In this document: positions 54,138-62,929 of the stretch, in pieces
Position numbering within the stretch: position 1 is the stretch's first letter
Layout: every line of letters begins with the position of its first letter
Origin: Halomonas sp. SpR8
Lineage (GTDB): Bacteria; Pseudomonadota; Gammaproteobacteria; Pseudomonadales; Halomonadaceae
Length of the DNA: 64,000 nt
NCBI RefSeq assembly: GCF_031010195.1
Contig: NZ_JAUAMC010000012.1
Location: 1 to 64,000, forward strand
Direction of reading: 5' to 3'
Notes under the pieces: generated by a model
What the model was told of the DNA's origin: nothing
Database searches by the model: none
Seen by the model: only the letters and a program-made list of their open reading frames with translations
Program-made: the position numbers and the translations under genes

Positions 54138-54568
54138 TTCTGGGGGCTCTTCTTCAGAAGAACAGCCTGGGTCTTATCCTTGCTGTAGCCCAAAGACTCA
54201 TAGAAAAGGTGGGACTGCTCCCTAAGTGCATTAGCGCGCACTCTGATAGCACTCACCTTTCCAGGCAGCCATTTTTCCGCTTCCAGAATCAAGCCTTTAC
54301 CAAGGCCCTGGCCTCTTGCTTCCTTGCTCACCACCAGGCTTACGATCTCGCCCTTAACGCCCTCGGCCAAGCGCACATCGATAATGGCAGACACGCAGCC
54401 ACATACGTTTCCAGCCACCTCCGCGACAAACACTTCCCCGCCCTGCGCTCGCACGGCGCTTATATTGGCTGAAAGTGATTCTTCAGAGTGATCATAACCA
54501 AGCTGCGCCATTAGCGGGACCAGCGCTTGGGCATCTTGGTGGGTGTATTTTCTATAAGTTGTATTCAT
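54134..54568 (-). CDS. GNAT-family N-acetyltransferase
   Basis: The 144-residue protein has the acetyl-CoA pyrophosphate loop VSKEARGQGLGKGLILEAEK and the C-terminal FYESLGYSKDKT. It acetylates an amine of a small molecule or protein; the substrate is unknown. It is of the short single-domain type. It lies between the phosphatase gene and a GNAT remnant. Confidence 0.88.
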   Translation of the reverse strand: MNTTYRKYTHQDAQALVPLMAQLGYDHSEESLSANISAVRAQGGEVFVAEVAGNVCGCVSAIIDVRLAEGVKGEIVSLVVSKEARGQGLGKGLILEAEKWLPGKVSAIRVRANALREQSHLFYESLGYSKDKTQAVLLKKSPQK

Positions 54569-54617
54569 GTAACTCCGGTGCCAAGGTAATTGTCGCCGCG
54601 CTTAGACGAGTCCCCGG

Positions 54618-54956
54618 CTATGTTTCGACGGAAGATAATCGCACATACTCCGGAACCCTTTCCTTGAGCAAGGTGATGAGTTCAGGTTGCATTAACTCGT
54701 AGTGATCGGGAATATCCAGACAGACTAATCTCTTCCCCTTGAGTAACTCTCCGTACGTCTTGCCAACTTCATCCCGGTGGTTCTTCTCCATCACCAGGAC
54801 AATGTCAGCCCACTCAATTAAGCGCCAAGCAACAGGGGTTTTAGCACTCGAACTTGTCCCAGCCCCAATTGCTTGAATACCAGGATAAGCGGAAAAGACA
54901 CGTTCCGCGGTCGGGCTGCGTAGCCTATTTTCGCTGCATATAAATAGAAGATTCAC
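54618..54956 (-). CDS. Small (LMW-type) protein tyrosine phosphatase, intact copy
   Basis: The 112-residue protein starts at GTG (54954-54956; AGAGG 4 bases upstream): VNLLFICSENRLRSPTAERVF. The P-loop Cys-X5-Arg-Ser is complete and a later LDIPDHY may provide the acid Asp. It is shorter than classical LMW-PTPs (about 150) and belongs to the short group of about 107 residues. A diverged and frameshifted copy lies 13 kb away at 41618-41960. Confidence 0.8.
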   Translation of the reverse strand: MNLLFICSENRLRSPTAERVFSAYPGIQAIGAGTSSSAKTPVAWRLIEWADIVLVMEKNHRDEVGKTYGELLKGKRLVCLDIPDHYELMQPELITLLKERVPEYVRLSSVET

Positions 54957-55052
54957 AGCACCTCTTTGGGTCCGGCTTTGCGGCATGCCTGAAGCACAGT
55001 GTCGTAACATCCAACCACAGCAACTGAAAAGCAGTGCCCGCTTTACTAATCA

Positions 55053-55949
55053 CTAAACAGGCTGCCGCCACCGCCAGACCAAGCGATGGGCGTTAAACAT
55101 TAACAGGTTGCCACTGACAATCATTGCTAGCCCTATAAGTGCATCCGCATGCCACTGATAACCCTCGAACACCGTTGACAGCACCAGCGCAACCAAAGGA
55201 AACAGTACCGTAGCGTAGGCCGCTTTACCGGCACCAATACGGCCAACCAGCATAAAGTAGGCACCAAAGCCTCCCACCGAGCCTATTACCGCTAAATAAA
55301 CCAGGGCTCCTAGATATCTCGGTTCCGCTGGCAGGCTGAAACTGGCTCCCTGAGCCCAGGCAATCAACCCCATCAACATCCCCCCATACAGCATGGCAAA
55401 GGCGTTGGTGGTGTTGATTTGCAGGCCGCATCGCTGGTGCCTGACCGACACCATGTTACCCAGCGAAAACCCGTAGGTACCCAGCAACGTCAAACCAATA
55501 GCACCCAGCAGTTCCCATGTAGCCTCAACGGTGACCAGATCCTGCCAGAAAATCAGCGCCATTCCCGGCAGACCAAGGGCCAAAGCCAGGTAAAATACCC
55601 GCGGCACCGGTGTGCGAAAAAACAGGTAGCCATTGGCTGCATTAAACAGTATCGACATCGAAAACAGGATAGCAATCAGGCCGCTGGGTAGATAACCCGC
55701 AGCGGTATAGAAGCAGTAGAAATTCAGACCAAACACACAGCCACCCTGCACCAAGCAGAAAAGATGATCCCTGGTCTGTAGTGTCTGGCGTCGGCGAAAC
55801 AGCGTAAGCCCGACTAACAACACCAGCGCGGCGATGAGAAAGCGATAGAATACCGAGACCGGCGCTGCCACGTCGCCCACTTGCCAGGCAATAGCCAGCC
55901 AGGTCGAGCCCCAGATCAGAACCGTTGAGATATACAAAAAGCTATTCAT
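55053..55949 (-). CDS. EamA/DMT-superfamily transporter
   Basis: The 298-residue protein has ten hydrophobic segments in two EamA repeats (WGSTWLAIAWQVGDV in the first; YLAVIGSVGGFGAYFMLVGRIGAGKAAYA in the second). It exports metabolites or amino acids; the substrate is unknown. It is divergent from an AraC regulator at 56117 with a 167-base gap. Confidence 0.9.
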   Translation of the reverse strand: MNSFLYISTVLIWGSTWLAIAWQVGDVAAPVSVFYRFLIAALVLLVGLTLFRRRQTLQTRDHLFCLVQGGCVFGLNFYCFYTAAGYLPSGLIAILFSMSILFNAANGYLFFRTPVPRVFYLALALGLPGMALIFWQDLVTVEATWELLGAIGLTLLGTYGFSLGNMVSVRHQRCGLQINTTNAFAMLYGGMLMGLIAWAQGASFSLPAEPRYLGALVYLAVIGSVGGFGAYFMLVGRIGAGKAAYATVLFPLVALVLSTVFEGYQWHADALIGLAMIVSGNLLMFNAHRLVWRWRQPV

Positions 55950-56116
55950 GGCTCGCCATTCCAGAGTGGTTAGTGTCAGCCATAGTGTCGGCTCACCCCG
56001 GCTGGTTGGCTTGCCCGCGATTGCGCCAGTTTGTCTATTCTTGCGGTTGAGTGGTTCGCTGGATTGAGTTTCGTGCTAAGCCTGAGTACTGTTAACGCAG
56101 TGCCCAGGAGCCGCCA

Positions 56117-56998
56117 ATGTTCACCGATACCTTGAACCACTATCCCAGGATGAGACAGACGCAGGCGCGTCTGGTGAGTAGCACCCAGCTAAAAAACGGC
56201 ATGGCGCTGGCACGTTGGAGTAACTTAAAAGACCGTATTGAGAACATTCACTCAAACCACCACACTCTGAGCGTTTATCTTAACGGTGCAGAGAACTCCC
56301 TGCGCTGGCAGGGTTCACAAACCATTGCCAGCGCGACCAGCAACAGCGTGTGTTTAATGCCCGCCAACCTGGACACCAATTGGGAAGTACGCGGGCCTAT
56401 CTCACATCTGCATTTCTATTTCAGCGACACTCACCTGAGCCAGTTGATCGAACAGGTATGGGATAAAGATGGCCAACGTGTACAACTGGACGAAATCGAC
56501 TTTGCCGAGGACGCCCTGCTCACTCAGCTGTTTTGCACTACCCTTGGCCAGAGCAACTGGCAAGACCCGCTAGATCAATTAGCGCTGGATGCCGCCACCC
56601 AAACGGCATTGATCCACACCCTACGCCACTACAGCCAGCGACGTCTGCCGACTCTGCGGCCGACGGGTGGGCTGCCTACGTGGCAATTAAAACGCGTGGT
56701 GGAGTTTATTGAGCATCACTTGAATCAACCCCTCACGCTGACAGACATGGCCGGCGTCACTGGCCTAAGTGACTACCACTTCGCCCGGATGTTCAAACAG
56801 ACCACCGGCTACCCGCCACATCGTTATGTGTTGCACCGTCGCCTTACACGGGCGCGACACTTGTTGGCGGAAACGTCGCTAAATATGACCGAGATCGCAC
56901 TGCGCTGCGGTTTTGGCTCTAGCAGCCACTTCAGTAACCGCTTTCGTGCAGAAACAGGGGTCAGCCCTACAGAGTATCGGACGCAACAACGCCGCTAG
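56117..56998 (+). CDS. AraC-family transcriptional regulator
   Basis: The 293-residue protein has an N-terminal cupin-like domain and a C-terminal double HTH (about 190-290; TLTDMAGVTGLSDYHFARMF and EIALRCGFGSSSHFSNRFRA). It is divergent from the EamA transporter, its probable target. Confidence 0.9.
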   Translation: MFTDTLNHYPRMRQTQARLVSSTQLKNGMALARWSNLKDRIENIHSNHHTLSVYLNGAENSLRWQGSQTIASATSNSVCLMPANLDTNWEVRGPISHLHFYFSDTHLSQLIEQVWDKDGQRVQLDEIDFAEDALLTQLFCTTLGQSNWQDPLDQLALDAATQTALIHTLRHYSQRRLPTLRPTGGLPTWQLKRVVEFIEHHLNQPLTLTDMAGVTGLSDYHFARMFKQTTGYPPHRYVLHRRLTRARHLLAETSLNMTEIALRCGFGSSSHFSNRFRAETGVSPTEYRTQQRR

Positions 56999-57031
56999 GG
57001 CCCTTACCAAGACTGCCGTCCTGTGTACGTA

Positions 57032-58240
57032 TTACGAAACGGGGAAACCGTGCCGCTGTGCACCCAACACCACCAACAGTGTTGCCGTAAGCAGCACCAG
57101 CAGCGCGGGCGAAAATGAATTGGTGCCCAGCTGATCCAGTAAGACACCTCCGACGATGCCGCCACCCGCAATGGCCACATTCCAAGCGGTCACCAGCATG
57201 GATTGTGCGACATCCGCTGCTTCCCCGGCGGTCTTGGCAAGCGCTGTTTGGAAAAGCGTGGCTGAGCCGCCAAATGCTATCCCCCAAGCACCTACTGCGC
57301 CATAAACAGCTAGGGGCCTATCGCCAGCTACGCCAAGCACTAACGCCGCTAATCCAAAGAGGACGGTACTAGCGAGGGTCAATACACGGAGGTGACGGTC
57401 GATCAACATACCGATCACCCAGATGCCGATCAGCGCGGTAATACCGAAGACCAGCAGAACCAGATCGGTTCGTTCGGCCAGATCGGCATTGGTCAGAAAC
57501 GGTGCAATATAGGTATAAAGAATATTGTGGGCGAGCACAAAGGCCAGCACCGCGAACAGCACCGAACGAATCCCCGGAAGGATAAATACTTGTTTAAGCG
57601 TCAATCGCTTGCCGGGAGGTTGGCCTGCGAAGTCAGGCACCTTCAAGCGAACCCAGACGACCAGGATCAACGCTAACAGACTCATGATGCCGAAACAGAT
57701 ACGCCAACCCACCAAAGTGCCGAGAAACGTACCGGCCGGGACGCCCAGAGAAAGCGCCAGTGGTGTCCCCACCATCGCAATCGCGATGGCACGCCCCTTA
57801 AGATGTTCAGGTACCATGCGAGCGGCATACCCCGCCAATAGTGCCCACAGCAGACCTGCCGCCACACCAGCGAGAAAACGGGCCGCTATCGTCAAAAGAT
57901 AACTCGTGGAGAGGGTCGTGATCGTATTGGCGATAGCAAAACCTATAATAGCGGCAAGAAGTAAGGGTCTACGCCGCACTCCTTGCGTGGTGGCCATCAA
58001 TGGAATAGCAGCCAACAGTGAGCCGATGGCATAGACAGTGACAAGCTGACCCGCAAGCGATTCTGAAACCTCCAGCCCCGCCCCAATCTGGGGAAGCAGA
58101 CCCGCAGGCAAAGCCTCGGTCAGGATTGTGACGAAGCCCGCCAATGCAAGTGCCAGCAAAGCCGTAAGCGGCAATCGATCCGTTTTCCCAGCTTCACTTC
58201 TACCCCTGCTCAAGCTACCCATTTCCGATGTGGTCATCAT
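57032..58240 (-). CDS. MFS efflux transporter (arabinose-efflux/YdhP type)
   Basis: The 402-residue protein has twelve membrane segments. It has the AraJ/YdhP pattern: FVTILTEALPAGLLPQIGAG, LVTVYAIGSLLAAIP and RFLAGVAAGLLWALLAGYAARMV. The start at 58240 (or 58237) fits the family N-terminus, while the longer frame does not. It is divergent from a LysR gene at 58393, 152 bases apart. It is paralogous in type to the NepI-like protein at 25171-26388. Confidence 0.88.
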   Translation of the reverse strand: MMTTSEMGSLSRGRSEAGKTDRLPLTALLALALAGFVTILTEALPAGLLPQIGAGLEVSESLAGQLVTVYAIGSLLAAIPLMATTQGVRRRPLLLAAIIGFAIANTITTLSTSYLLTIAARFLAGVAAGLLWALLAGYAARMVPEHLKGRAIAIAMVGTPLALSLGVPAGTFLGTLVGWRICFGIMSLLALILVVWVRLKVPDFAGQPPGKRLTLKQVFILPGIRSVLFAVLAFVLAHNILYTYIAPFLTNADLAERTDLVLLVFGITALIGIWVIGMLIDRHLRVLTLASTVLFGLAALVLGVAGDRPLAVYGAVGAWGIAFGGSATLFQTALAKTAGEAADVAQSMLVTAWNVAIAGGGIVGGVLLDQLGTNSFSPALLVLLTATLLVVLGAQRHGFPVS

Positions 58241-58392
58241 TCTTTCGCCTATTGTGAGCGCAGGTATACACCGCATAAGCGTGCTTACCTGCCGCGTGTG
58301 AGAATAGCCACTCACGTTAGGCGCATTGATAAAACAGGACAATAATGCTAAATTTCCGAATATATCGGAACAAAATTCTTTAATGGAAACGT

Positions 58393-59280
58393 ATGGATGT
58401 CTTAAGCGGCATTGAGTACTTCGTACAAGCGGCAGAAACTCGCAGCTTTTCCGCCGCCGGGCGTAACCTTGGCGTCTCTTCATCGGCAATCGGGAAAAGC
58501 GTGGCCCGACTGGAAACTCGACTGGGTATTCGTTTACTGCATCGAAGCACCCGCAGCATCACACTGACGGCAGAAGGAGCCCTCTTTCTTGAACGCTGCC
58601 GTCGTATATTAAGCGAGGTTGAAGCAGCAGAACTGGAGCTATCAGAGATCCATCAGGAACCCAAAGGCAAACTTCGGGTGAGCTTTCCGCTTGTTGGTCG
58701 GTTAGTGATGCCGGTGCTGACTTCCTTTATGCACCGTTACCCTTTGATCCAGCTAGACGTGGATTTTTCAGATCGAATGGTCGATGTCATTGAGGAAGGT
58801 TTCGATGCCGTTATCCGCACCGGGGAGCCAGCAGATTCACGTTTGATGTCACGCCCACTGGGACGCTATCGCTTGGTACTGGTGGCATCACCGGCGTATT
58901 TATCCCAGCAGGGTCAGCCGCAGACGCCTGCTGATTTAGTTGATCATGCTTGTTTGCAGCACAAGTTTCCCAGTACCGGTAAATATGAAGCTTGGCCGCT
59001 GCGGCCAATGGGCAACGAAACCACTCCCACGCTAAATACCGCCATGGTGTGCAACACCTCTGAAGCGTTAATCGAAGTAGCCTGTGCAGGGCTAGGCATC
59101 GCTTGCCTGCCGGACTTTATGGTGCGCGAAGCTATCGACAAGGGAGAGCTAGTGACTGTCTTGAATGACTATATTGAGCATCAGGGGACCTTTCGTATGT
59201 TATGGCCTTCCAGCAAACACTTGGCCCCCAAATTACGAGTGTTTATTGATTTTATGGCTGGAGAGCTGTTTAAAAATTAA
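58393..59280 (+). CDS. LysR-family regulator divergent from the MFS exporter
   Basis: The 295-residue protein has an HTH (AGRNLGVSSSAIGKSVARLE) and a CrgA-like effector domain (VDVIEEGFDAVIRTGEPADS). It probably controls the divergent MFS gene. A short diverged piece of a related gene is found at 48392-48477. Confidence 0.9.
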   Translation: MDVLSGIEYFVQAAETRSFSAAGRNLGVSSSAIGKSVARLETRLGIRLLHRSTRSITLTAEGALFLERCRRILSEVEAAELELSEIHQEPKGKLRVSFPLVGRLVMPVLTSFMHRYPLIQLDVDFSDRMVDVIEEGFDAVIRTGEPADSRLMSRPLGRYRLVLVASPAYLSQQGQPQTPADLVDHACLQHKFPSTGKYEAWPLRPMGNETTPTLNTAMVCNTSEALIEVACAGLGIACLPDFMVREAIDKGELVTVLNDYIEHQGTFRMLWPSSKHLAPKLRVFIDFMAGELFKN

Positions 59281-59411
59281 GCTTTATTGCGGCGCTTTGA
59301 TGTGAAAAAGGGGTAAATATATAGCTTCATCAGCGTAGACCAATTAACCATCCGATCTCGGCGCGGCCTGCTGTCGATAGTTTCCAGTTTTTGCTCAACT
59401 GATGGCTTGGG

Positions 59412-60035
59412 CTAGACATTCCGCTTCGGCCCAATACATAGCAAGGCAGTGGGCTCCAAGTTCGATGGCAATGCTAACGTCTCTTTGGCCTTCAAATCAT
59501 CGAACCCTGCCACTAAAACACAACCAATACCGAGGTCTGTGCACTGGAGGTGAACATTTTGCGCTAAAGCCCCCGTCTCCATATAGACATATCGAGCACC
59601 ACGCTCCCCCTGAGGTGGTTGAGATTCGAAATACTTAACCGCGTCTCCCAGTTTTGCAGTAACCCCCATGACAAAAGCCGCCTCTTCCAGCCAGGGTTGA
59701 TCGCCAATACCAAGTTTACCAACGGCTCCTTCCGGAATATGGTCACCAACTCGCTTTAATGAATGGGTATCAGGCAAGTACTCATAGATTCCAGGCTCCA
59801 GGCCCGAGACACGTTGCACCACAATTTGCAGGAATAGAGGGTATAACCCTCCGGCCGATGGGGTCGCCCTTTTACCATCAGACCCGGTTATCCCTTGGGC
59901 AGACCAAAGTAACAGGGAAAGCACGTCAATCGACAATGCAGCTTCAGCGTATTCTCTACAACTGCGGCGATTCGCAATGCTATCAACCAGTGATGCAGAA
60001 TCTCCTGATTCTGGCGTGGGAAGTTCCAAATTCAT
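59412..60035 (-). CDS. SagB-type nitroreductase-family dehydrogenase
   Basis: The 207-residue FMN protein of the SagB-like nitroreductase group has IANRRSCREYAEAALSIDVL, LLLWSAQGITG, RATPSAGGLYPL, a central PWLEEAAFVMGV and YVYMETGALAQNVHLQC, all standard for the family. The start at 60035 (TGGAG 7 bases upstream) is preferred. In azole-peptide clusters SagB oxidises azolines, but no cyclodehydratase or precursor gene is present here, so it may be a stand-alone flavoenzyme. The shared repeat at 60078-60119 lies just upstream. Confidence 0.85.
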   Translation of the reverse strand: MNLELPTPESGDSASLVDSIANRRSCREYAEAALSIDVLSLLLWSAQGITGSDGKRATPSAGGLYPLFLQIVVQRVSGLEPGIYEYLPDTHSLKRVGDHIPEGAVGKLGIGDQPWLEEAAFVMGVTAKLGDAVKYFESQPPQGERGARYVYMETGALAQNVHLQCTDLGIGCVLVAGFDDLKAKETLALPSNLEPTALLCIGPKRNV

Positions 60036-60077
60036 GTGCGACTCCATAACACTGAAACGCACCGGCCACTTTAACGC

Positions 60078-60119
60078 AGTAAAGCGGAAGCAAAGATATC
60101 CGAGTGGCGCGTCTGGTTA
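60078..60119. repeat. Copy 2 of a ~42-base element shared with 42013-42054
   Basis: It shows 33 of 42 identities to 42013-42054. This copy is flanked by outer arms TTTAAC (60070-60075) and GTTAAA (60116-60121), and next to them GCAG and CTG also pair, giving an imperfect long hairpin. Such ends recall the R boxes of integron attC sites, but no integrase gene is in the window. It lies 43 bases upstream of the SagB-like gene. Confidence 0.55.
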
Positions 60120-60200
60120 AATTGCTATCGTTCACTTTTAAGGCCGGGGAACTATTCGACTCTTTTGTTAGGTGTCGATAAGAATCTCTTTCCCCCTCGT

Positions 60201-60971
60201 CTAAACGATGGAGCATAGATCGGATGCTATCAGCTTGACGAGCGCTTTAGCCGTGTCGCTGCCATCATCAGCCAAATAGACATGGGTTCGCCCTAACAGT
60301 GGCAGCCCCCAATGCTCTGGGACTTCGACTAGATCACGGTCGACCAGCGATCTGGGCAGAGGCGCCACCGCAAGGTCTGCGCGAAGCGATGCAACCTGCC
60401 CCATCGACGTATCGCTGGAATAGGCAACACGATAGGAGCGGCCTGCTTTCTCCAAAGCGCCGAGCGCCGCATCGCGCCAAGCGCAACCGACCTCTGCCAC
60501 TGCCAGCGGCAGAGGATCTTGCTCCACGGCACGGCCACCATCATACATTAGCCAGACCAATTCTTCGGAAAACAGATCAAGCGCCTGAAACTGCGGCATA
60601 TTGGCCTCGTTGAAAAGCGCAAGATTAGCTTTGCCCTCCATAAAGAGTCGCTGCACTGTCTCACTGGCGTCCAGTCTGACATCTACACGGATATGGGGAT
60701 GAGTTTGGGCCAGCCGTTGAAGCAATTTCGGTACCAGGGAAACACCAAGATCATGTGGGGCGGCGATACGTAGGCACCCAGACAAAGAAGAACCATGAAA
60801 TGCAGCCATCGCCTCGTCGCTGATCCCCACCAGACGACGTGCGAATCCCAGCAGAATCTCTCCTTGGCGTGTCAAGCGCACATGACGTGCATCACGATAT
60901 AAAAGCCTTAAGAGCAGTAACGGATCGCGGCGATTAACGCCAACGGCAAATGCGCCGCTTTTTGGCGCCAC
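60201..60971 (-). pseudogene. LysR-family regulator gene lacking its DNA-binding domain
   Basis: The frame encodes 256 residues that match LysR proteins from the linker helix on: RDARHVRLTRQGEILLGFAR followed by a complete effector domain (CLRIAAPHDLGVSLVPKLLQ ... LRADLAVAPLPRS). The first about 45 residues with the HTH are absent; instead a short unrelated start (MAPKSGAFAVGVNRR) follows the GFA gene by 26 bases. Traces of the HTH could not be found in the other frames. It is probably a truncated, inactive regulator. Confidence 0.75.
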
Positions 60972-60997
60972 CTTGACTGTTCTTGTTAGACTGATCC

Positions 60998-61396
60998 TTA
61001 ATTTTTCGGAGCATATTGCTCGAAGACTTGTTGCCCTGTCATTTTATGGGTCTCGTTCTTCAGTTCGTAATATGCGGGCTTCTCGTCAATGAATATTTCA
61101 CTTGAAAGATTGAATTCTTGATCTTGGAAAAGACCCGCAGAAAGAATGTACTCGTTGCTGGGAAGCAGGTGATAAAAGAGGTTTGTACCGCATGTTGGAC
61201 AAAAGCCTCGCTCAGCCCAGTCAGATGATTGATATCGCGATGGCTCTTGACCATGGAAGCTAACATCAGAACCACAATGAACGGCGAACATTGGACCTCC
61301 TGTCCAGCGCCTGCACATTGAGCAATGACAGAGCCCAACGTCATTGTGATCAGGTGCATCGACCTCGATAGAGCCGCAAAGACATTTCGCTTTCAT
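60998..61396 (-). CDS. GFA-family (CENP-V/GFA) zinc protein
   Basis: The 132-residue protein has the zinc-binding Cys of the GFA fold: CLCGSIEV, CHCSMCRRWTGGP and FCPTCGTNLFY. The family includes S-(hydroxymethyl)glutathione synthase, but most members have unknown substrates. It is a lone gene on the minus strand in a run of small metabolic genes. Confidence 0.9.
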   Translation of the reverse strand: MKAKCLCGSIEVDAPDHNDVGLCHCSMCRRWTGGPMFAVHCGSDVSFHGQEPSRYQSSDWAERGFCPTCGTNLFYHLLPSNEYILSAGLFQDQEFNLSSEIFIDEKPAYYELKNETHKMTGQQVFEQYAPKN

Positions 61397-61502
61397 ATCC
61401 CTCTCCTTAATATTTGATTTACACCTACCGCTTCTGTTTAGCAGGCCACACAGCAGAACGTCCGCTACAACGATTTTAGGTGTTTTGGTGGTTTCATGAT
61501 TC

Positions 61503-61928
61503 TTACTTCGATATTCCCTCCATTTCGCTTGCGGCTTTCATATCCATCCACACTGCTTCAAACACATGCCCATCGGTGTCCTCGAAGGCGCGATTGTACA
61601 GCCAACCCATATCCATACGTTCGCGGACATCGGCTCTACCGCCAGCTGCGGCGGCAGCCTCGCTGATGGCGTCTACCTCTTGACGAGTGTCGCGTGTCAA
61701 GGCGAGTAGCATTTGGCAGGCGCCATGCGCATCAGCGACTTTTTTCGACGTAAAGGTTGCGAAATATTCCCGGGTAAGTAGTTGGAAGGTAATTGTGTCC
61801 GACCAGACCATCGAAGCTGCCTGTTCATCACTAAACTGTTCATTCTTTTTACAGCCGATAGCTTCGTAAAAACGAGTCGCTGCGGTAAGATTGGTTACTG
61901 GTAAGTTTACAAAGATCATTTTGGTCAT
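61503..61928 (-). CDS. VOC-family (glyoxalase-like) protein
   Basis: The 141-residue protein has two beta-alpha-beta-beta-beta modules: MIFVNLPVTNLTAATRFYEA and, later, AFEDTDGHVFEAVWMD. This matches the PhnB/glyoxalase-type VOC fold. Metal ligands cannot be assigned with certainty. The substrate is unknown; VOC proteins of this size are often thiol transferases or antibiotic-binding proteins. Confidence 0.87.
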   Translation of the reverse strand: MTKMIFVNLPVTNLTAATRFYEAIGCKKNEQFSDEQAASMVWSDTITFQLLTREYFATFTSKKVADAHGACQMLLALTRDTRQEVDAISEAAAAAGGRADVRERMDMGWLYNRAFEDTDGHVFEAVWMDMKAASEMEGISK

Positions 61929-62027
61929 CTTGTGTCTCCGTTGATTATAGCAAGCAGCATACTTGCTGAATCCATGATGTGGCGGCGTGAGCGCGAGCGC
62001 ATTGATCTTTGGTAAGATCTAGCCGAC

Positions 62028-62633
62028 CTATCCCCCCAAGGTAATAGCCTTCCTGATTCTGCTCAGGCTTTCGGGGGTGATACCCAGCCATGCCGCGATG
62101 TGATGTTGGTTCAAGCGCTTGTAGAGGAGCGGCTCTCGGTTAACGAAATCGCGATAGCGCTTCATCGCATCGTCATGCCGAAACGCAATCTCTCCCGGCT
62201 CCTTCTCAATGATCCAGTGACGCTCCATGTAGCGGATGTAGAAGGCCGCAATGTCGCTAAACTCAACTACCAGCGAATTGAATGAGGCAAACTCATACAC
62301 AAGAACGCTACTGTCCTCGATCGCAGTGATCGTGAACAAGCTTGGCTGTCCGAGCAAAGTCGCGCTTACTGAGGCGGCTATGCGTTCCTCCGGAAAAAAG
62401 TATTTGATGACCGTGTTGCCCTCAGGCCCGACATAATGCTGAGAGAACAAGCCTTTGACTACGTAGGCAAACGTTGCCGGCACAGTGCCTGCCTGAATAA
62501 GCGATTCCCCTTTGCGATATCGTTCCGGACGCAGGATCGCTGACCAAGCCCGCTCGGCGTCTTTCGAAAGATCTGTATAAGTCCGAATCTTCTGAAAAAA
62601 AGCCTCTTTGGCCGTTGCCTCGATGGGTCTCAT
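62028..62633 (-). CDS. Crp/Fnr-family transcriptional regulator
   Basis: The 201-residue protein has a cNMP-binding-like domain (GESLIQAGTVPATFAYVVKG, ending before residue 125) and a C-terminal winged HTH (HHIAAWLGITPESLSRIRK). It lacks the Cys cluster of FNR and a clear cAMP phosphate-binding Arg-Ser pair. It is of the short type common in Bacteroidetes and also in proteobacteria. ATGs at 62636 and 62633 are both possible; the second has better spacing from AAGGAG. Confidence 0.85.
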   Translation of the reverse strand: MRPIEATAKEAFFQKIRTYTDLSKDAERAWSAILRPERYRKGESLIQAGTVPATFAYVVKGLFSQHYVGPEGNTVIKYFFPEERIAASVSATLLGQPSLFTITAIEDSSVLVYEFASFNSLVVEFSDIAAFYIRYMERHWIIEKEPGEIAFRHDDAMKRYRDFVNREPLLYKRLNQHHIAAWLGITPESLSRIRKAITLGG

Positions 62634-62929
62634 CATGAGCTCCTTGAGCCTAGATACTCAAAATGGACGCGCGCTCAACGACGGCCACTTCGGGTCACCC
62701 TCTAATAGTGGAAAAACGATTCAAACCGCTTTGAAACATTCAGTCACGAGGCGACGGATAAGCATCTGAGACTCTACTATTGAATTGCTAATCCCCATTA
62801 GACGTCTCCTATGATGTTTGATTCTTCAGCGCTTGAAGAATCACCGGCCAGTCCTCGGGATGTAATTCATGCCCCATGACCAAAATAATAGGTTCATGTA
62901 GCAGGTTACCGAATGACTCGGCATAGACA

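Noticed and set aside
42013-60121. Calling the right half a true integron
   Set aside because: Only two degenerate attC-like repeats and no integron integrase gene are present, so the idea is kept as a hypothesis only.
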